Assembly (NCBI GenBank): GCA_002343335.1
Contig: DDSI01000254.1
Location: forward strand, 1 to 7,394
Direction of reading: 5' to 3'
Source: Bacteriovoracaceae bacterium UBA2394
GTDB lineage: Bacteria > Bdellovibrionota > UBA2394
DNA length: 7,394 nucleotides
How positions within the stretch are numbered: the first letter of the stretch is position 1; each line of letters opens with the position of its first letter. Below are positions 5,558-7,394 of this stretch, one piece after another. The position numbers and the translations under genes are program-made. A model generated the notes under the pieces. It made no database searches, was not told the DNA's origin, and worked only from the letters and a program-made list of their open reading frames with translations.

Positions 5558-7394
5558 CTAAAAAGGCGCGCCAATTGAAAAGTCGAATAGAATGGAGTCT
5601 TCACCTTTTCGTCGATCCAAGGGGATTCCCCATTCAAAGCGAAGGGGCCCGAGCGGTGAAAACCATCGGAATCCGAAACCAGTACTCGCCCGGATATCGC
5701 TCCACCTAAAATCGTCCTCCGCAAAGGTATTGCCGGCATCCACAAATAAAACGCCCTTAATCTTCGCCTCTTTGAAAATGTCGAAGAGATATTCCATGTT
5801 AAAGATCGCCTGTTTATTTCCACCTAATCGTAACTTTCGTGATTCTGTGACACCCAATTCCAAATCGTCGGCTCGTCGACCCGTGACATTGAACGGCACA
5901 TGGATGAAGGGTCCCAAAGAGCGGTAGAGATGGCCGCGGATGGAATAAATTCCGCCTGGAATGAATCGCTCGTTAAAGGGCGTACTTCGACCTTCGGTCC
6001 CACGAAGGTAATCTAAGCGCAATCCAAAACTCAGCACAGAAGCGGGCAGGATGAGTGAGTCTTCATCAAACACCTGAATATATTTCTTACTGACAAACGA
6101 CGCTTTAAAATAGGACATGTCCGAACCCAAGTACCGCGTACCGACCGTGGTTGAGAGCGTGTTCAGAGTCCCTCGAGAGGGTAGAAAAACTTCTCGAGTA
6201 TTCAGCGTGTCGTGCGAAATCGAAAAGCCTATGGATGAATTGAGCCCAAAGGAATTGGGATACAAATTGCGAATGACTTCCTGAATGTTAATTTTAATTT
6301 GCTCCAAGGAGTAGGTGCTTGAAACACTCCAGGTCTTCGTTAAGGGATATCCGAAGGTGACACTTCCTCCGCGCTCTAACACTTTCGTTTCATCGACAGA
6401 GGCATATTCTTGATTGAATGCCTGAACGGTCATCGAATACTTCGAATCGAACAAACGCGGATTTCGGAAAAGCGCATTGAATAACTGACGCTTCCCGGAA
6501 AAAAGCGCCGTAAAACTTACATCGTAGCCGCGACCGAATAAATTGATTTTGGAAACCGATCCTTGAATTCCAAATTTATCAAAAGACGAAAAGCTCGCTC
6601 CTACTTGTAGAGTTCCTGTCTGCTTCTCTTCAACCTCGATGGAAATATCCATTCGGTTTTCCGCAAGGATATCTTTTTGAATAAATTTGACGGTGGAAAA
6701 ATACCCGAGTCGTTCCAAGTTTTCCTTGGAATCTCTAAATCGAGTCACATTGAAAAGTTCACCTTCGCGAATTTCCAACTCGCGTCGGACAACTCGATCA
6801 TGAGTTTCGGCATTTCCATGAACTTCAATCGACCCAAAATAAACGACGCTCCCTTTGTCGATGCGAAGTTCAATATCGAGCGCATGATCGTCGCTCGAGC
6901 TGACCACCCAATTGGGACTCACATTGGTATAGGCGTAACCTTTATTTCCGTACAAATCTTGAATGGTCGTAAGGTCATCTTGAATTTTTAAATAACTCCA
7001 AGTTTCACCTTTCTTTGATTTCAACGTTTGAAGGGTCTTGGCGGCATCGGGGATAAATTCCAAATCGCCTGAAAAAGTGATGTCTCCGACATGATACTTC
7101 TCACCTTCTTCAATGTGATACGAAACAAAAACTTCTCGGCGATCCGGTGTGAATGTGATCGAAGGTTCGTCTACCTTCGCAAAGGCGTAACCATTTTTCC
7201 AGTAGAGCAATTGAATGCGCTTCGCATCCACTTGCGCGAGAAGCTCCTCATCAAAACGCCCACTCCCGGAAAGGGCACTCCAAAACCCTCCCTCTTTGGT
7301 CACCATGATTTCTTTGAGTGCTTCATCTCGAAAAACGGAATTTCCCTGAAAATAAACTTTCCGGACTTCAACCTTATTTCCCTCATCGATTCGG
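5558..7394 (-). CDS. bamA: Outer-membrane assembly factor BamA (N-terminus cut by window edge)
   Basis: 611 codons are readable, entering from the right edge in frame; the ATG at 7306 is internal, because coding continues without a stop to 7394. Seen: three POTRA domains, the first beginning KVEVRKVYFQGNSVF, the next EGEKYHVGDITFSGD, the last VVYFGSIEVHGN with NLERLGYF, probably POTRA 3-5. The 16-strand barrel follows, with the L6 segment FIPGGIYSIRGH where the family norm is VRGF/VRGY, then VLFVDAGN and the closing strand GPLRFEWGIPLDRR ... SIGAPF, ending in the expected aromatic residue. Family knowledge: BamA is the essential core of the BAM complex that folds beta-barrel proteins into the outer membrane. 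The gene ends with two in-frame TAG codons in tandem (5560-5555 on the minus strand), followed 53 nt later by skp. The missing part should hold the signal peptide and about two POTRA domains. Confidence 0.95.
   Translation of the reverse strand, partial: RIDEGNKVEVRKVYFQGNSVFRDEALKEIMVTKEGGFWSALSGSGRFDEELLAQVDAKRIQLLYWKNGYAFAKVDEPSITFTPDRREVFVSYHIEEGEKYHVGDITFSGDLEFIPDAAKTLQTLKSKKGETWSYLKIQDDLTTIQDLYGNKGYAYTNVSPNWVVSSSDDHALDIELRIDKGSVVYFGSIEVHGNAETHDRVVRRELEIREGELFNVTRFRDSKENLERLGYFSTVKFIQKDILAENRMDISIEVEEKQTGTLQVGASFSSFDKFGIQGSVSKINLFGRGYDVSFTALFSGKRQLFNALFRNPRLFDSKYSMTVQAFNQEYASVDETKVLERGGSVTFGYPLTKTWSVSSTYSLEQIKINIQEVIRNLYPNSFGLNSSIGFSISHDTLNTREVFLPSRGTLNTLSTTVGTRYLGSDMSYFKASFVSKKYIQVFDEDSLILPASVLSFGLRLDYLRGTEGRSTPFNERFIPGGIYSIRGHLYRSLGPFIHVPFNVTGRRADDLELGVTESRKLRLGGNKQAIFNMEYLFDIFKEAKIKGVLFVDAGNTFAEDDFRWSDIRASTGFGFRWFSPLGPLRFEWGIPLDRRKGEDSILFDFSIGAPF

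Noticed and set aside
6677..6991. Plus-strand 104-codon frame within bamA
   Set aside because: It is antisense to well-conserved POTRA coding sequence and shows no protein family character.

Overview
The window looks like chromosomal DNA of a Gram-negative bacterium, most likely a deltaproteobacterium-like lineage such as Bdellovibrionota. This rests on a BamA plus Skp/OmpH outer-membrane assembly cluster, a sigma-54 activator and a c-di-GMP regulator sitting close together, and on the style of the proteins. The lineage is an inference from protein character; no marker gene such as an rRNA is present to prove it.

Layout, left to right. (1) 1-1154, minus strand: a sigma-54-dependent activator without a receiver domain, cut off at its extreme C-terminus by the window edge. 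(2) 1155-1447: a divergent regulatory region with a perfect 12-bp inverted repeat and a near-consensus sigma-70 promoter (TTGACA-N17-TATTAT) reading rightwards. (3) 1448-3302, plus strand: a two-gene operon made of a soluble histidine kinase with no recognisable sensor domain and, overlapping it by 20 nt and starting at TTG, a REC-GGDEF response regulator (predicted diguanylate cyclase with an AGDEF active site and an intact RxxD inhibitory site). (4) 3315-4505, minus strand, converging on the operon with only 12 nt between: a DUF4143-type AAA ATPase that looks like an accessory gene, with no visible ribosome-binding site and a G8 homopolymer in its reading frame. (5) 4506-4824: about 320 bases without a convincing gene. 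(6) 4825-7394, minus strand: an envelope-biogenesis operon transcribed right to left, bamA (N-terminus beyond the right edge), then skp/ompH, then a 37-residue extremely basic small protein whose start lies 2 nt after the skp stop.

How the parts fit. The kinase and the response regulator almost certainly form a cognate pair that turns an unknown signal into c-di-GMP. The divergent sigma-54 activator shares their promoter region and may be co-regulated with them, but no sigma-54 promoter was found between them. BamA and Skp act together in outer-membrane protein biogenesis: Skp carries unfolded porins across the periplasm and BamA inserts them. The small basic protein coupled to skp is the least explained gene here; its composition suggests ribosome or RNA binding rather than an envelope role. 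No CRISPR array, tRNA, rRNA, insertion sequence or clear new multigene system is visible.
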